From: Cordylochernes scorpioides | Lineage: Eukaryota; Arthropoda; Arachnida; Pseudoscorpiones; Chernetidae | Length of the DNA: 64,000 bases | Assembly (NCBI GenBank): GCA_030710605.1 | Contig: CP092879.1 | Location: forward strand, 48,419,946-48,483,945 | Direction: 5' to 3' | Part shown: positions 45,965 through 57,139 of the stretch, in pieces | Numbering within the stretch: position 1 is the stretch's first letter | Layout of the letters: the number at the start of each line of letters is the position of its first letter | Notes under the pieces: generated by a model | What the model was told of the DNA's origin: nothing | Seen by the model: the letters and a program-made list of their open reading frames with translations, nothing else | The model's database searches: none | Translations under genes and position numbers: made by a program

Positions 45965-46042
45965 AGAAATTTGCCACAATATCTGGAAGAAAGGAAGCAC
46001 CCTGGACATATCTTCCCTACCCTTTATGTTTGGTTTCCTCTG
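45965..46042 (+). CDS. SWEET exon 2
   Basis: Same protein as the B copy (EICHNIWKKGSTLDISSLPF, MFGFL). Acceptor GTGTTTCAG, donor CTCTG/GTGAGTGT. Both nucleotide differences from B (CTG for CTT, GGT for GGA) are silent. It codes the first cytosolic loop and part of TM2. Confidence 0.92.
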
Positions 46043-46144
46043 GTGAGTGTGACTTAGATTCTTGAAATAATTGCAAAGGATTCTTCCTCTTTCTTATCTC
46101 CACTCAATCATATTAGGGTATCAAGTTGTGACCCTTGATGGTGT

Positions 46145-46430
46145 CTGTGGTGAAGAATGAGTCTGCCTTTGTCATTAAGACTGGGAGCACTACTCAGTGG
46201 CAGGCTGACTTAGCTCCAAAAGAAATGGCCGCCTCTGACATGAGGGACAGACATCGTGTGCAGCTGCTCCTAACATGGAGTACAAACGCTGCTCATCCTG
46301 TATCCCTGGATTAGGAGCCCTTACAGTGTACTATCAGCCGGGCCAGCTGAGCCCAGGTTTTTTAGCGAGCTTGTTACTGCTCCCCCTCCTCCTTTTTCAT
46401 CAAGGCTTGGGACTGGCGAAGGCGGAGTTG
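46145..46430 (+). mobile_element. R2 SINE-like retroposon
   Basis: Ortholog of the 27130 copy in B. Confidence 0.75.
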
Positions 46431-46459
46431 CAAAGGATTAAACACAATAAACCAATCAA

Positions 46460-46645
46460 GATAATGATAAAGCATAATTTGGATTATAGATTATAGATAC
46501 AAGAAAATAAGACCTAATCCAAACAAATTAATAGTGTGTGACGTTTCGGGAACAATGCTGTTGCAGAAACTATTAAATTATTTAGAACCATTTATTATTT
46601 TGTCTGATGATGGTAACAATGCTGTTGCCATTAAATACTGGTTCT
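46460..46645. repeat. Fold-back MITE family F1 (C)
   Basis: Ortholog of 27465-27665, same truncated right arm. Confidence 0.65.
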
Positions 46646-46860
46646 ACTGTAATACTATTTATTAATTTCCTTTTGTAGTGTTTCCGCAGGATCTTGAATC
46701 TGAAAGTGTTGGTTCAGAATGGTGTGGGACAGATGCTTGTAGCCCTATGCACGTATTTAAATGTATTTTTATGATTGGCCTTGCCAGGTGGAGGAAACAT
46801 TATCACACATATGTGAAAGACACTCCACATGTGGGGTAATTCTTCAACACATACTACACT

Positions 46861-47230
46861 TAAAATTAGAAACTGTTTTAGACGCGTATGATTCTTTTTG
46901 AAATTAAACAATTACTACTGCCCTTACTGCAATGGAAAAATTAATGGGAGGGCCTGGCTCATCAGTGATGAACCCTCCCACCGGTTTCATCAGTTTAATC
47001 TACCATCACGCTGTTATATTGCATTTTTCGATCTTCCTTTTATAGTGATACTGTTGCTAGATTCTTGAAATGGGTATTTTAGATGAACTATGGACATAAG
47101 CTTTGAGGACAGCAGAATTACATACAATTATAGATATATAATTTTTTCATTGCAGTAAGGGCAGTAGAAATTGTTTAATTTCAAAAAGAATCTTACGCGT
47201 CTAAAATAGTTTCTAATTTTCATAACAGAT
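46861..47230. repeat. Inverted-repeat element family D1
   Basis: Arms AGAAACTGTTTTAGACGCG and ACGCGTCTAAAATAGTTTCT. Ortholog of 27886-28250. Confidence 0.75.
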
Positions 47231-47754
47231 GGCGCGCTAGTGCATCGTAACATACTACAGTACTTATGTCAGCACTGTCCACACTATATATAGGTCGAAG
47301 ATTTTCCATAAAAAGATACTCTTGATAGAGGACACCCTCAGACTATGTCTTGACTACAGCACCCACCCAGTTCTTCATTTTTCACAGAAACAAGTGATTT
47401 TTTGAACAAAAAAATGATTTTTTTCTCACCAAATTACTGCCCTCACTTTTTTTTTTTTTGACCAATGTGATTTTTTTTTCTTTTTGTGTATTTTTTATTA
47501 GAAATAAAAGTATTTTGATGAAATTCTGATAGAAACATCCCAAAAATGAAATAATAATAAAAATTGAGGTTTTTTTTTTCGATTACAATATTTTGAACAA
47601 AAAATGAAATATCACTCTTCATAATTCTCTCCTGTTGATTCATTTCTCTTTATTTGTAATTTTTCTTAATTTTTCAAAAATTTAAAAATTTTAAAAATAA
47701 TTGATTATCATATTCCCCACTATAAAATAAAAGGATTTAAAAGCGCAAATGTTT

Positions 47755-48150
47755 ATTTTATACATAAAACGAACTTCTACTGTCCTTACTGCGATGAAAA
47801 AATATATTGGGAGGGCTTGGCTCATCAGTGGTGAACCCTCCCAGCGGTTTCACCAATTTAATCCACCAGACCGCTTCTCAGAGCTCTAATACTGTATTGG
47901 ATCATTCTGCTTCTATATGCTACACTGAAGGATGGAATCTTAGAAATGGTTTTCAAGTAAACTATGGACATAAGCTTATAGGACAGTATAATTACGTTCA
48001 AATATTTGCTTCGAGCAATGCTCTTCAGCAAACTATAAAGACAAGGCCAGTTAGGCGAAATTGGCGAAACCGCTGGGAGGGTTCACCACTGATGAGCCAA
48101 GCCCTCCCAATATATTTTTTCATCGCAGTAAGGACAGTAGAAGTTCGTTT
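47755..48150. repeat. D1-related palindromic element
   Basis: AACTTCTACTGTCCTTACTG and CAGTAAGGACAGTAGAAGTT are inverted, about 390 bp apart. Inner arms GGTGAACCCTCCCAGCGG. Confidence 0.7.
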
Positions 48151-48429
48151 TATGTATAAAAGAAACATTCGCGCTTTTAAATCCTTTTATTTTATATGAA
48201 TAGATGGCGCGTTATTGCTTTGTGTTAATTCATCACTATATCATAGGATTTTATAAATGTCTTTTTTTTTTTTTTTTTCTAAATACATGGTTTTCTAAAT
48301 GGTCTCTAGATGGATGCTTTCTCAGTTTGCCAAAGCTGGTGTTGTGGCTTTGTTACCGACCCCAGCCCGCTAGTTTGTTCCGATGGTCAATAGATGGCGG
48401 AAGAGATGACCATTATCTTTATAGATCAA

Positions 48430-48839
48430 CTAGCCGAATGACCCGGGCAACGCCCGTGTTTTACCCGATTGAATGTTTTTATTCAAATACTATTTGTTAC
48501 AATTATAAATTGGCGCCTTAAATAAATGCATATATTAGTTAATAACTATAGCCTATGTGCTTTATCTGTCTATGTACTGTTGGCTTCCGTAGGCGTCTCT
48601 TACTGGGAAAAAGAAAGAGAGGATTCCATTTGGTTATTATCTAATATATGCATTTATTTAGGGAGCGACCCGCTCCAACACAATAGTTACAAAGACGAAA
48701 TAGCGAGTGGGGGGGGGGCAAAGGTGGCGTGATCGTAGCCAACCAATAGGAGGGCGCCATTCCAAAAAAAAAAGCAAACGGTGACAGAGGTGAATGATTA
48801 AGAGATGAAGAATTGATGACGCTCGTAACTGTATATAGA
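48430..48839 (-). mobile_element. Non-autonomous Helitron, C only
   Basis: The minus strand starts TCTATATACAG and ends with hairpin GGGCGTTGCCC, GGGTCATTCGG and CTAG. Contig B has the uninterrupted host site TAGATCAATTATCTCCC (30855-30871). No target duplication, as expected for Helitrons. 410 bp, non-coding. Confidence 0.85.
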
Positions 48840-48869
48840 ATTATCTCCCAGCAAAATTTTCATCTATAT

Positions 48870-49069
48870 ACAAGGTTGTCCCAAAAGTTCTTAAATTCTT
48901 GCTAAAAAATCGATAAACCAATATTATTCGCTGTTATGTATAATCTCTTTGTATTATGTATAAAGTAATTGTATTATGTATTATTATGTATTCGCCGTAA
49001 TAATATTATTTGCCAAGTAATAAGAAAAATAACCTTTTGAGAAAAACACAAAATTTTGGAACAACCTTA
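48870..49069. mobile_element. mariner-type MITE just before SWEET exon 3
   Basis: ACAAGGTTGTCCCAAAAGTT to TTTTGGAACAACCTT, 200 bp, 34 bp from the exon. Confidence 0.75.
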
Positions 49070-49103
49070 TAGATATATCTAAAGATTGAATCTATGCTTG
49101 CAG

Positions 49104-49227
49104 CTCCTTCCTTTGGTTCAAGTATGGATTGTACATCCACGATGGGACTTTGATCGTAGTCAACTCTGTTGGACTTCTCTTGAACATCGGCTACATCATC
49201 TGGTATTACCTCTACAGCATTTCCAAG
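49104..49227 (+). CDS. SWEET exon 3
   Basis: Acceptor TATGCTTGCAG, donor TCCAAG/GTGGGT. Codes the rest of a split Cys, then SFLWFKYGLYIHDGTLIVVN and SVGLLLNIGYIIWYYLYS with ISK. TM2 end and TM3; phase 0 at the end. Confidence 0.93.
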
Positions 49228-49489
49228 GTGGGTTCCAGGAATTGGTGTGGCCAACTAGGATGTAAGTTTACTTTCTGCAATAATTCTACAAGTTAATAAG
49301 ACCAAATCCAAATAAATTGTGTGTGACATTTGTAACATTCCTAAAAAGTTTCACCAATTTAATCTACCAGACCACCTCTCTTGGTTCACCACTAATGAGC
49401 CAAGCCCTCCCAATATATTTTTTTCATCACAGTAAGGATAGTAGAAGTTTGATTGAATGTGTGAACGAAGCATTCACGTTTTAATATTT

Positions 49490-49770
49490 TTATTTGCTGA
49501 TAAAGCACAATTTGGATTATAGATTATAATACAAGAAAATAATACCTAATCCAAATAATTTATTAGTGTGTGACCACCACCAAAAATCCACTTTTAATTC
49601 GTAAGAAGAATATTTCAAGTTGTCTTAAAAAACTATTTTTCCTTATCTGTTATCTTGTTTAAACACTTGATAACAGTACTATTTAAGAACTTGCCGTGAT
49701 ATTTTTCCTCATTTATTCTTTTGTCTGATGATGGTGACAATTTTGTTGCCGAAACGTCACACACTTGTAT
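49490..49770. repeat. F1 fold-back remnants
   Basis: GATAAAGCACAATTTGG with an outer arm, then about 110 bp of other sequence, then GATGATGGTGACAATTTTG and GAAACGTCACACAC. Confidence 0.55.
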
Positions 49771-49852
49771 TTTTATTTGCTGTAATCAGATGGGATAGCT
49801 CATGTGAGGTTTTAACTGTACCAACTTATAATATAGGAGAAGGGTGTAGGTA

Positions 49853-51312
49853 GAACAAACTCCCTGTAAAGGACAGCACCTAATTACAGAACCAAAGTGT
49901 CCTTAATGGAGAGGTGTCCTCTTACCTGAGAGTTACTAAATACAGTAAAACCCCTCTATAGTGAACCCCAATGGGACAGAGCTTTTGGTTCACTATAGCC
50001 ACGGTTTGGCCATTTTTTTACTTTTCAAAATTTTTAGACCGTATAATTAAAGGACAGCCATACACACTGGAAGAAGCTTCCTCTTAATAGTGGTCACTTT
50101 GTTTTAATTCCCTTAATTGACCAATTTCCTTACATTAATACTGAATAATAATAGAAATCATTAGATGATAGGTTCTTCTTATCATTAACATACATGTACC
50201 TCTATGTCTAACTTAAAAATCAAGACAAATCCTAGGCAAAGTTTTATTAAATATATATTCAAAGATATAAAATGATTTTAAAACATCATTATCACATTAT
50301 ATAATACATTGTTTACTTGGAAAAATGGCTCTAACACCTTGTTGCTTCAAAGCACTCTTCAAGTATTGCACCATTCAAATAAAGTTGGTGTTTTTCTTCC
50401 ATTTCATTTTCCCACATATTCTTCTTGGTCTAGATTTCGTTTTTTTTTTTTTTTAAACCTGTTATGCAAAACATTTCTGACTTTAAAATCACCATAGTTA
50501 ATGGCATAAAAATAGTTTTTGTTTGATCACGGGACCATTTATTTGGATTTTTTTTTTTTAGCCCTAAAACGTACGATCGCGATCGCGGCAAAAGTTGAGG
50601 TTGATTCCTCTTTGTAACAATTTTTAATAGCTTTATATTTTATCTTTTATAATAGAAAAGTTATATTATCTTATTTTAATATGTTCTTAACATTTTGCCT
50701 GTGTTGTTTCACTTTGAAAAGTTCTGAAAATGGCCTTTTTTTTTTTAAAAGAAATAACGCTTTTGTTTTTAAAATGCCTTTGTTTTCTTCATTTTGGAAG
50801 CCATTTGTATTTTTATATTTCAAATTTAATGGATGCAAATATATTCTATTTAATAAAAAGTATAATGTGTTAAAATTTATACAACATACAGCAAAAATAA
50901 AGTGCAAAATTCAAAACAAACAATGCCGCTAAATTTATTGTTTTGAAATCGCGATCCGCGAACTGAAACATGCTCAAAATTTGGTTGTTTTAATTTTTTT
51001 TTAAATTACAATTCTAAGTTCGTTATAAGCATAGTATTTTAAATAGATTTTATTATTTTGGGACCGAAAATAGGTTCGTTATAGGGGTAGTTCGTTATTC
51101 TAAAAATCGCAAAGTTCGTTATAACGATGGTATTTTCAATGGAATGGAATTGGGAATCGGCGTGGGTTCGTTATAAGGGAAGGTTCGTTATATCCAGGGT
51201 TCGTATTAGCGGGGTTTTACTGTAGTAGAAATGGTCATTTTGAAGATAAAATACTGTCCTTTCTAGAGAGGTGTCCTCTAGTGCAAGTGTCCTCTCATGG
51301 AGGTTCTACTGT
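49853..51312. mobile_element. P1 MITE split by pogo-like element (C)
   Basis: The left part ends ACTAAA/TA at 49942 and the right part resumes TA/GTAGAAATGG at 51223. Joined, they match the uninterrupted B copy at 33990-34165. Confidence 0.8.
49943..51222. mobile_element. pogo-like element, C only
   Basis: CAGTAAAACCCCTCTATAG to AGCGGGGTTTTACTG, 1280 bp, with a TA target duplication. Contig B has the empty site. It is the same family and orientation as 28783-30718 and inverted relative to 31928-33376. Confidence 0.88.
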
Positions 51313-51425
51313 ATATCTAGCATCTTAATTCAATTTTGAATTACTTAACATTTTCTTTATATATATATGTGTGTGTGTGAAAAAATAATAGAAAAAATAA
51401 TAATAAAAAGGTCAGGTGTTGATAA

Positions 51426-51530
51426 CAAAAATAAAAAAGGCATATCCTGTCTAGGAGCACATGTGCTTTTCAGGCGCTCTGCCTTCTGAAAAGCACATGT
51501 GCTCCTGGTCAGGATATGCCTTTTTTATTT
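51426..51530. repeat. Hairpin element with AGCACATGTGCT arms (C)
   Basis: GGAGCACATGTGCTTTTCAG and CTGAAAAGCACATGTGCTCC around GCGCTCTGCCTT. Short-loop version of 34235-34437. Confidence 0.75.
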
Positions 51531-51559
51531 TTATATATATATATATATATATAAAAATA

Positions 51560-52235
51560 TGTATATGTATAATGTATATTTTATATATTCTTTATTTTGT
51601 GTGTGATAATGGTACAAACTTGATTTATAGTAAGAATTATAAGGTAACAAGACAAAATCCAAAGTTTTTTTGTATTTTTTGGTAACAGCATTGTCTGAAC
51701 ATAGTTTTGTTAAAGATAACACTGTTGGTTTTATTAATTTACTACTGGAGGTTATTTCTTTGTATTAATCCATCTGATTGATTGCCCCTCTGCCTCAGTG
51801 ACCAATTCTGAAAGATCTCAACATGTATACCTCCGATGAACACCCACCTCTAGGAGAGGCCAAGCGTATTGTTGTTGTCATTGTTTGTCATTCCCACAAA
51901 GGTTTTCCCAGAAATAAGTAGATAAAAACTATTGCGAGCTATGTGTTGTGAAATCTACTGGGGTCCACAGATGGCCCAGTAGATAGAACACTTGCCATCA
52001 TTAATATTTCTACACCAGAAATTGTCCTCCCATCTTGTTTAAACACTTGATAACAGTACTATTTAATAACATGCTGTGATATTTTATCATTTATTCTTTT
52101 GTCTGATGATGGTAAAAAACGCTATTATCAAAACATCACACATTATTAATTTATTTGGATTAGATCTTATTACCTTGTTTCAATTGAACCATTTTTGAAT
52201 TCCATTCAGTCTATTTACATTAACCAGCTTTTTTG
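51560..52235. other. Intronic sequence with one F1 fragment
   Basis: Ortholog of 34490-35190. An F1 half (GATGATGGTAAAAAACG to TCTTATTACCTTG) lies at about 52085-52180. No gene. Confidence 0.5.
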
Positions 52236-52540
52236 CTTATCTCTAGTACACATGGTACAGGACATGATAATCATGGTGGGTAGAAGTAGGAGACTGCTTT
52301 TACTGTAAGTGCACCACATGTCTACACATGTGAAAAGCAGTTCCACTTTGCACTTACAAATGTGCCAGAGCCCCGTTTGGTTACTTGCACTCGCTGGTGG
52401 GGTTGGACTTTTTGCAAGAATCAGGAGCCATTAGGGCATTTTTTTTTTTAAATCATAAAAAAGTGCCCAATGCGGGAATCGAACCTGGGTCGTAGCGGTC
52501 GAAAACCAATGGTTTAGGCCATCCTTCCACCAACCCCCTT
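52236..52540 (-). repeat. tRNA-derived SINE, copy 3, best head
   Basis: The minus strand begins GTTGGTGGAAGGATGGCC (A-box-like) and carries an exact B box GGTTCGATTCC (complement of 52475-52485). The body follows with CACTCGCTGGTGGGGTTGG on the plus strand. It supports Pol III origin for this family. Confidence 0.8.
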
Positions 52541-52791
52541 TTAACCAGCAATAATTCAACAAAGTGTTCTATAATTTCCTTTAGTTTCTTGTGTTGACAG
52601 CAAAATGTCATAGAAAATTGTCCACTATCAGTGGATGATGCAATGAATTGACAATGATCTTGACAGTGTACAAGAATTGAGAGACCATTGTGATTTACTT
52701 TATTAGTTTTTAAAAATCCACAGGTTTTAAACTGAGGTGATGGTTTTTCCAAAAAATATTTTTTAGATCTACACCATCCTCCCATATATAT

Positions 52792-53004
52792 ACACTTATG
52801 GACAAAACTTAAGGAAGTGAAAAGTCATTGATGTCGTTGGTTATCTATTTTTTTTTTAAAGAGACAGAGCCAATTTTGTCCACACTTGGTTATCTTGTAT
52901 GTCTTCAATAAAGGTCACTGTAATATCTTTCAGAGTTATTGTCTGAATCATCCCGATATACATGCTAAAAGGTACAACTTCCTCAAGTTTTGTCTATGAG
53001 TGTT
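52792..53004. mobile_element. Tc1/mariner-type MITE
   Basis: ACACTTATGGACAAAACTTA to GTTTTGTCTATGAGTGT, 213 bp. Confidence 0.8.
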
Positions 53005-53204
53005 TATTTGAACCTCGGGAATACAGTAGAGCTTCTCTCTCTAAAGGACTCCCAGTTTCAGAACCAAAGTGTTATTTAGAGAGACTGGAGTTCAGAGCTA
53101 AATTGACAAAAATGGTAATTCTGGCAATGAAAACTATCCTTTGTAGAGAGGTATCCTCTAGTAGAAGTGTCTTCCCATGAAGTATGTTCTACTGTACTTT
53201 TTTT

Positions 53205-53400
53205 TTGCTTATTCCTAGTACACGTGGTACAGGCCATGATAATCATGGTGGGTATAAGTAGGTGACTGCTTTTACTGTAAGTACACCACATGTCTACTAC
53301 ACATGTGAAAAGCAGTTCGACTTTGCACTTTCAAATGTGCCAGAGCTCTGTTTGGGTACTTGCACTCGCTGGTAGGGTTGGACTTTTGCAAGAATCGTTC
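53205..53400 (-). repeat. tRNA-derived SINE, copy 4, headless
   Basis: Body only, from AGTACACGTGGTACAGGCC to GACTTTTGCAAGAATCG. The tRNA-like head is missing. Confidence 0.7.
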
Positions 53401-53519
53401 TACTTTACTGATAATAGGTACCTATTTCTATATTTCCAGCTATTGCCACATTGACATTAGTATAGGTTATATAATTGCCAGGAACAAATAATAAAAAACA
53501 CGAAATCATGAGGCTAGAT

Positions 53520-53625
53520 TTCTTTTAAGGTTTATTATTTTTCCGAGCTTTTGATCATTTATGCCCTTCTACAGGAGGGTAGAAATGCTCAAAAGTTTGA
53601 TGAAATAACAAAACTTTAAAAGAAC
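53520..53625 (-). repeat. Hairpin with Penelope-like 3'-tail motif
   Basis: The minus strand reads CTCCTGTAGAAGGGCAT, then CAAAAGCTCGGAAAAATAA, like the tail motif at 4305. The other arm, CAAACTTTTGAGCATTTC, is its imperfect complement. It sits about 90 bp before SWEET exon 4. Confidence 0.55.
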
Positions 53626-53711
53626 CCCCCTTTTGCCTAATGATTCCGTGCTTATTATTGATATTAGCTGTTAACCAATGTCTCATCTATTGTCTCCGAT
53701 GTCTGCGGCAG

Positions 53712-53867
53712 AGTCTGGTCCATCGCCAGCTGATCTTCCTCATGGTTCCTCTCACCTGGCAGTGGGTCATGGCTATTATGGCGGACTCTGAGTCCGTGGT
53801 CTCCTACACCGGACTGATGGCAGCCTGCTCCAGTCTGCTCTTTGCTGCTGCCCCTGTTTCTTCCTTG
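53712..53867 (+). CDS. SWEET exon 4
   Basis: Acceptor TCTGCGGCAG, donor TCCTTG/GTAACT, 52 codons in phase 0. Reads SLVHRQLIFLMVPLTWQWV, a linker with MADSESVVSYTGLMAACSS, then LLFAAAPVSSL. It covers TM4 and TM5, and AAPVSSL corresponds to the SPLASL motif at the start of the second MtN3 repeat. GC-rich against the surrounding introns. Confidence 0.9.
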
Positions 53868-53966
53868 GTAACTTTCTTGTAACTAGACTCGGATGTGTGT
53901 TTATGTCTACATGACTTTCATCCCTCCAGTCTCATTACATATTGATGAGACAAAGGCAGGGATGTA

Positions 53967-54077
53967 CTACTCAGATAGTTTATTTGGCACAGTGCTGGGC
54001 TCGTGGTCCAGGAAGGTCATGATGTTCGGGATCTCGCCGGGCCGGTTGTAGGAGGGGTTGGAGCTGTAGCTGGACAT
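53967..54077 (-). CDS. Candidate small antisense exon in SWEET intron 4
   Basis: A GC-rich 36-codon frame on the minus strand, MSSYSSNPSYNRPGEIPNIM, then TFLDHEPSTVPNKLSE and TAG. AATAAA (complement of 53979-53984) overlaps its end, and an AG (GCGATTAG/AATG) precedes its ATG. It looks like the last exon of a gene on the opposite strand, or a short protein. I do not recognise the family, and no upstream exon was found. Confidence 0.45.
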   Translation of the reverse strand: MSSYSSNPSYNRPGEIPNIMTFLDHEPSTVPNKLSE

Positions 54078-54089
54078 TCTAATCGCCGG

Positions 54090-54610
54090 GTTGAAATACA
54101 AATAGGATGGAGATTAATTTTATAATTGACGTTAGTTAACACATTGCTGTGAAACGGTGGTCAATGGTCAAATACAATTTATCCCCATCATCTCTGTCGT
54201 GTCGTATCTCAGATATAAGTAATTAATTAAAAATAAACAAAAATTAAAATAATTTGTACTGCTCCCGTGTACCATGCTACTTGTTGACACACAACAATAT
54301 TGTATTGGGAATTTTTGCTTGCTAGATACATATGCATAAATGTCTATCCACAACTTTGTCAGAATTTGACCTGGATCATATATTAGATTTAATTTGGATT
54401 ATGTTTTTTTAAAAATTCGCATGGTAAAAGTTGTTTAATTTCAACCCTATTTTTGTCATCACTAAAGATTTAAGCTGTTTGAATGTTTTTTTTTTTTTGG
54501 ATCTCATTGTTGTCATTACTAGTGATTCAAGTTGTATTAGCCACCTTTGCTTTAAGAGAGAGGGGTTATAGTGTACTGGAAAAATCTCATTATATGGAAG
54601 CCCTCTCCTT
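54090..54610. other. SWEET intron 4 sequence, no gene
   Basis: AT-rich, with no transposon ends recognised. Confidence 0.45.
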
Positions 54611-54619
54611 CTTCTTCTT

Positions 54620-54935
54620 TCTTATCTCCACTCAATCATATTAGGGTACTGGGTGAAGTAAAATGCGTCTGCCTTTGTCATTAAGACTGGGAGCACTACT
54701 CAGTGGCAGGCCGACTTAGCTTCGAAAGAAATGGCTGCCTCTAACATGAGGAACAGACGGCATGTGCAGCCACTCTTAACATGGAGTACAAACATTGCTC
54801 ATCCTGTATCCCTGGATTAGGAGCCCTTACAGAGTACTATCAGCCGGGCCAGCTGAGCCCAGGTTTTTTAGTGAGTTTGTTACTGCTCCCCCTCCTCCTT
54901 TTTCATCCGGGCTTTGGACCGGCAAAGGCAAAGTT
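54620..54935 (+). mobile_element. R2 SINE-like retroposon
   Basis: AAATGCGTCTGCCTTTGTC to TTTGGACCGGCAAAGGCA, ending about 40 bp before SWEET exon 5. Confidence 0.75.
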
Positions 54936-54975
54936 TGGAAGCCCTGAAAAGAGAAATACAAGCTTGATGTTGCAG

Positions 54976-55095
54976 GTGGATGCGCTGAGAAGAAGGAATG
55001 CAGATGACATGCCAATACTTCTCCTTATCTTCACTTTCATTGTCACAGCACTCTGGACAACCTACGGGGCTCTGATCCAGGATAGATTTGTCATT
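54976..55095 (+). CDS. SWEET exon 5
   Basis: Acceptor GATGTTGCAG, donor GTCATT/GTAAGT, 40 codons in phase 0. VDALRRRNADDMPILLLIF, then TFIVTALWTTYGALIQDRF and VI. This is the loop and TM6 of the second MtN3 repeat; R(T/R)xNADxMP and LWxxYG are family motifs. Confidence 0.93.
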
Positions 55096-55099
55096 GTAA

Positions 55100-55640
55100 G
55101 TTGGCTCTCTTCTCCTTGATGTACATTATCTCTAACACTAGATTCTATATTTACATCTCACTTAAACTCTGGCTACACTTTCATGTTGTTATATCCATGT
55201 GGTTGTTGTTGTTTCTTATCCCCTTGTGTAAATATTACACAAATTCCATGAGTTCATGCTCCTCACGCTGTGTTATATCCATGTGGTTCTTATAACACCA
55301 AAATGAGTATTTTTTAATAATTGGCATTTCTCTGGTTAGAGGACACCTCTCCCTAAAGGACACTTTTTACTCTACATTTAGGCAGAGGTTCTACTGTATA
55401 TGCCTCTCTAATATATATTTAATAAATATAATATAGACATTTTGCATAGTTTTTTTACATTTATTTATACGATTTTAATATGATACCAAATCCCAACACA
55501 AATTATTTTTTTGGAATGGCTCAAATATTGTGAAACATGTGAGGACAAGCTAAGGCACACAAATGACAATTTATATACAATAGAAATTATCTAGTTGTAA
55601 AGCCCTAGTTTCCTTTATAAGGAGAAATGTCTGGAGCGCT
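55100..55640. other. SWEET intron 5, repeat scraps
   Basis: Contains a jockey 3'-tail scrap (about 55200-55265) and a P1 half (GGTTAGAGGACACCTCTCC to GAGGTTCTACTG, about 55333-55398). Confidence 0.5.
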
Positions 55641-55679
55641 GATAATTAGTAAAATTGGTGGTGGTGGTGTCTTGTCCAT

Positions 55680-56100
55680 GGATCAGATCAGATCGGTCTG
55701 TGCACCCTGATCACAATACCGGCCAACAAAAGTGCCTTGTTCATTTGGATGTCATCTTCTGGATTGATGTCTGCCATATAGAGGGCTGCAAGGATGGCCG
55801 GGCATCTGTATATATGGTCCGGAGTGAGTTGGGTGTCGTGACAGTTATTGCAGATTCTGTAGGATCTAGTCATGTCGGAGATTATCTTCATTCCTTTAAA
55901 ATGTCCTGTTTTGATTCTTGATACAGTTGTTGTTAATTCTCTGTTAATGTTGAGGTTGCATATGGGCTGGGGTATTTTGGTTTTTGTAATGAGTTTTGCT
56001 TTTGCTATGAAATTGCCCCTCTTCCATGGAGCGGAAAAATCAGTAAAATTGGTAATTTTGATGATGAAAGCTGTCTTTTGTAGTAAATAAAAGTTATAAT
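55680..56100 (-). pseudogene. C-terminal fragment of a jockey-like polyprotein
   Basis: The minus strand reads RELTTTVSRIKTGHFKGMK, then RICNNCHDTQLTPDHIYRCP and MNKALLLAGIVIRVHRPI. The CxxC...H....C knuckle after a TxxxRxxTGH stretch is the tail of jockey-like elements with RNase H. It has diverged from the copy at 42565. Truncated at the N side. Confidence 0.7.
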
Positions 56101-56716
56101 TAATACAAAGCAATATTTATATGTAATTCTACTGTCCTAAAAGCTTATGTCTCCATAGTTTTATTAATACCATTTCTAAGATTTCACCCTTCATGGGGAC
56201 ATATAAAAACAGAATGATCCAAAACAGTATTAAAGCTCTAAAGAAGCGGTCTGGTAGATTAAAAATTGGTGAAACCGCTGGGAGGGTTCACAACTGATGA
56301 GCCAAGCCCTCCCAATATATTTTTTCATTGCAGTAAGGACAGTAGAAGTTTGATTGATGTGTGAAAGAAACATTCACGTGTTAATGTTTTCATTTTCTCT
56401 AAAAGTTATAATGATAGAGAATTTATTTATTTCAACACACAAAACGCAATATCCCGGCTAGGGATAATTGTGTCGATTTGCCTTTTTTTTTTTTAACAGA
56501 AACAGTTAATACAAACAGGTAAACATATTATACAAGAAAAGGTAATCAACATAAAAAGAGAAACAATAATATATATTAGGAACCTGAACCTTTCAGGTTT
56601 GAAAGAAAATCATAAATATATCTTTTCCCTGGAGGATTTATGTTTTTATTTTAATAAATATATCTACAAAAATAGTTAAACCTATGATCATGATAGAGAA
56701 TTGAATGTGTCTCCAG

Positions 56717-56821
56717 GTTCCCAACAGTATTGGTTGCACCATCGCCGCCTGCCAACTGGTGGTGTACCTACTCTACTCCAAGAAAGGACCTCAGAAGGAA
56801 CCCTTGCTGCTCGGAATCTAA
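56717..56821 (+). CDS. SWEET exon 6 (terminal)
   Basis: Acceptor GTGTCTCCAG. VPNSIGCTIAACQLVVYLLY, then SKKGPQKEPLLLGI and TAA (56819-56821). VPN(x)IGC is the hallmark of SWEET TM7 and is followed by a short cytosolic tail. ATTAAA at 56959-56964 is a likely poly(A) signal. Confidence 0.94.
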   Translation, partial: VPNSIGCTIAACQLVVYLLYSKKGPQKEPLLLGI

Positions 56822-56829
56822 TTCTTTGT

Positions 56830-57135
56830 TATGTGTTGGTGGTGGATTCTTCTTGTCATTTTTTTCCCATGTTTTTTTAAACCATGTACAGATTCAATCC
56901 ATATTGGAAATTGTGTAAGATGTATATATGTTTTGTTGGTTAGATGGCTTTGTTTTTTATTAAAAATGCCATTTTATATTACCCAGTTATATGTCTCGTT
57001 GTTGTTTCCTCAAAAGGGTTCCACATTATGACAGAAAGACAGTTTTCACTGGACTCTTCAAACATGACAAATGCTACAAGAAAATAAGACCTAATTCAAA
57101 TAAATTAATAGGTGTAAACAAGGTGTAATTCTGGA
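56830..57135. other. SWEET 3' UTR and flank
   Basis: AT-rich downstream sequence including the poly(A) signal, then a short F1 arm (TACAAGAAAATAAGACC at about 57073). Confidence 0.55.
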
Positions 57136-57139
57136 ACAC

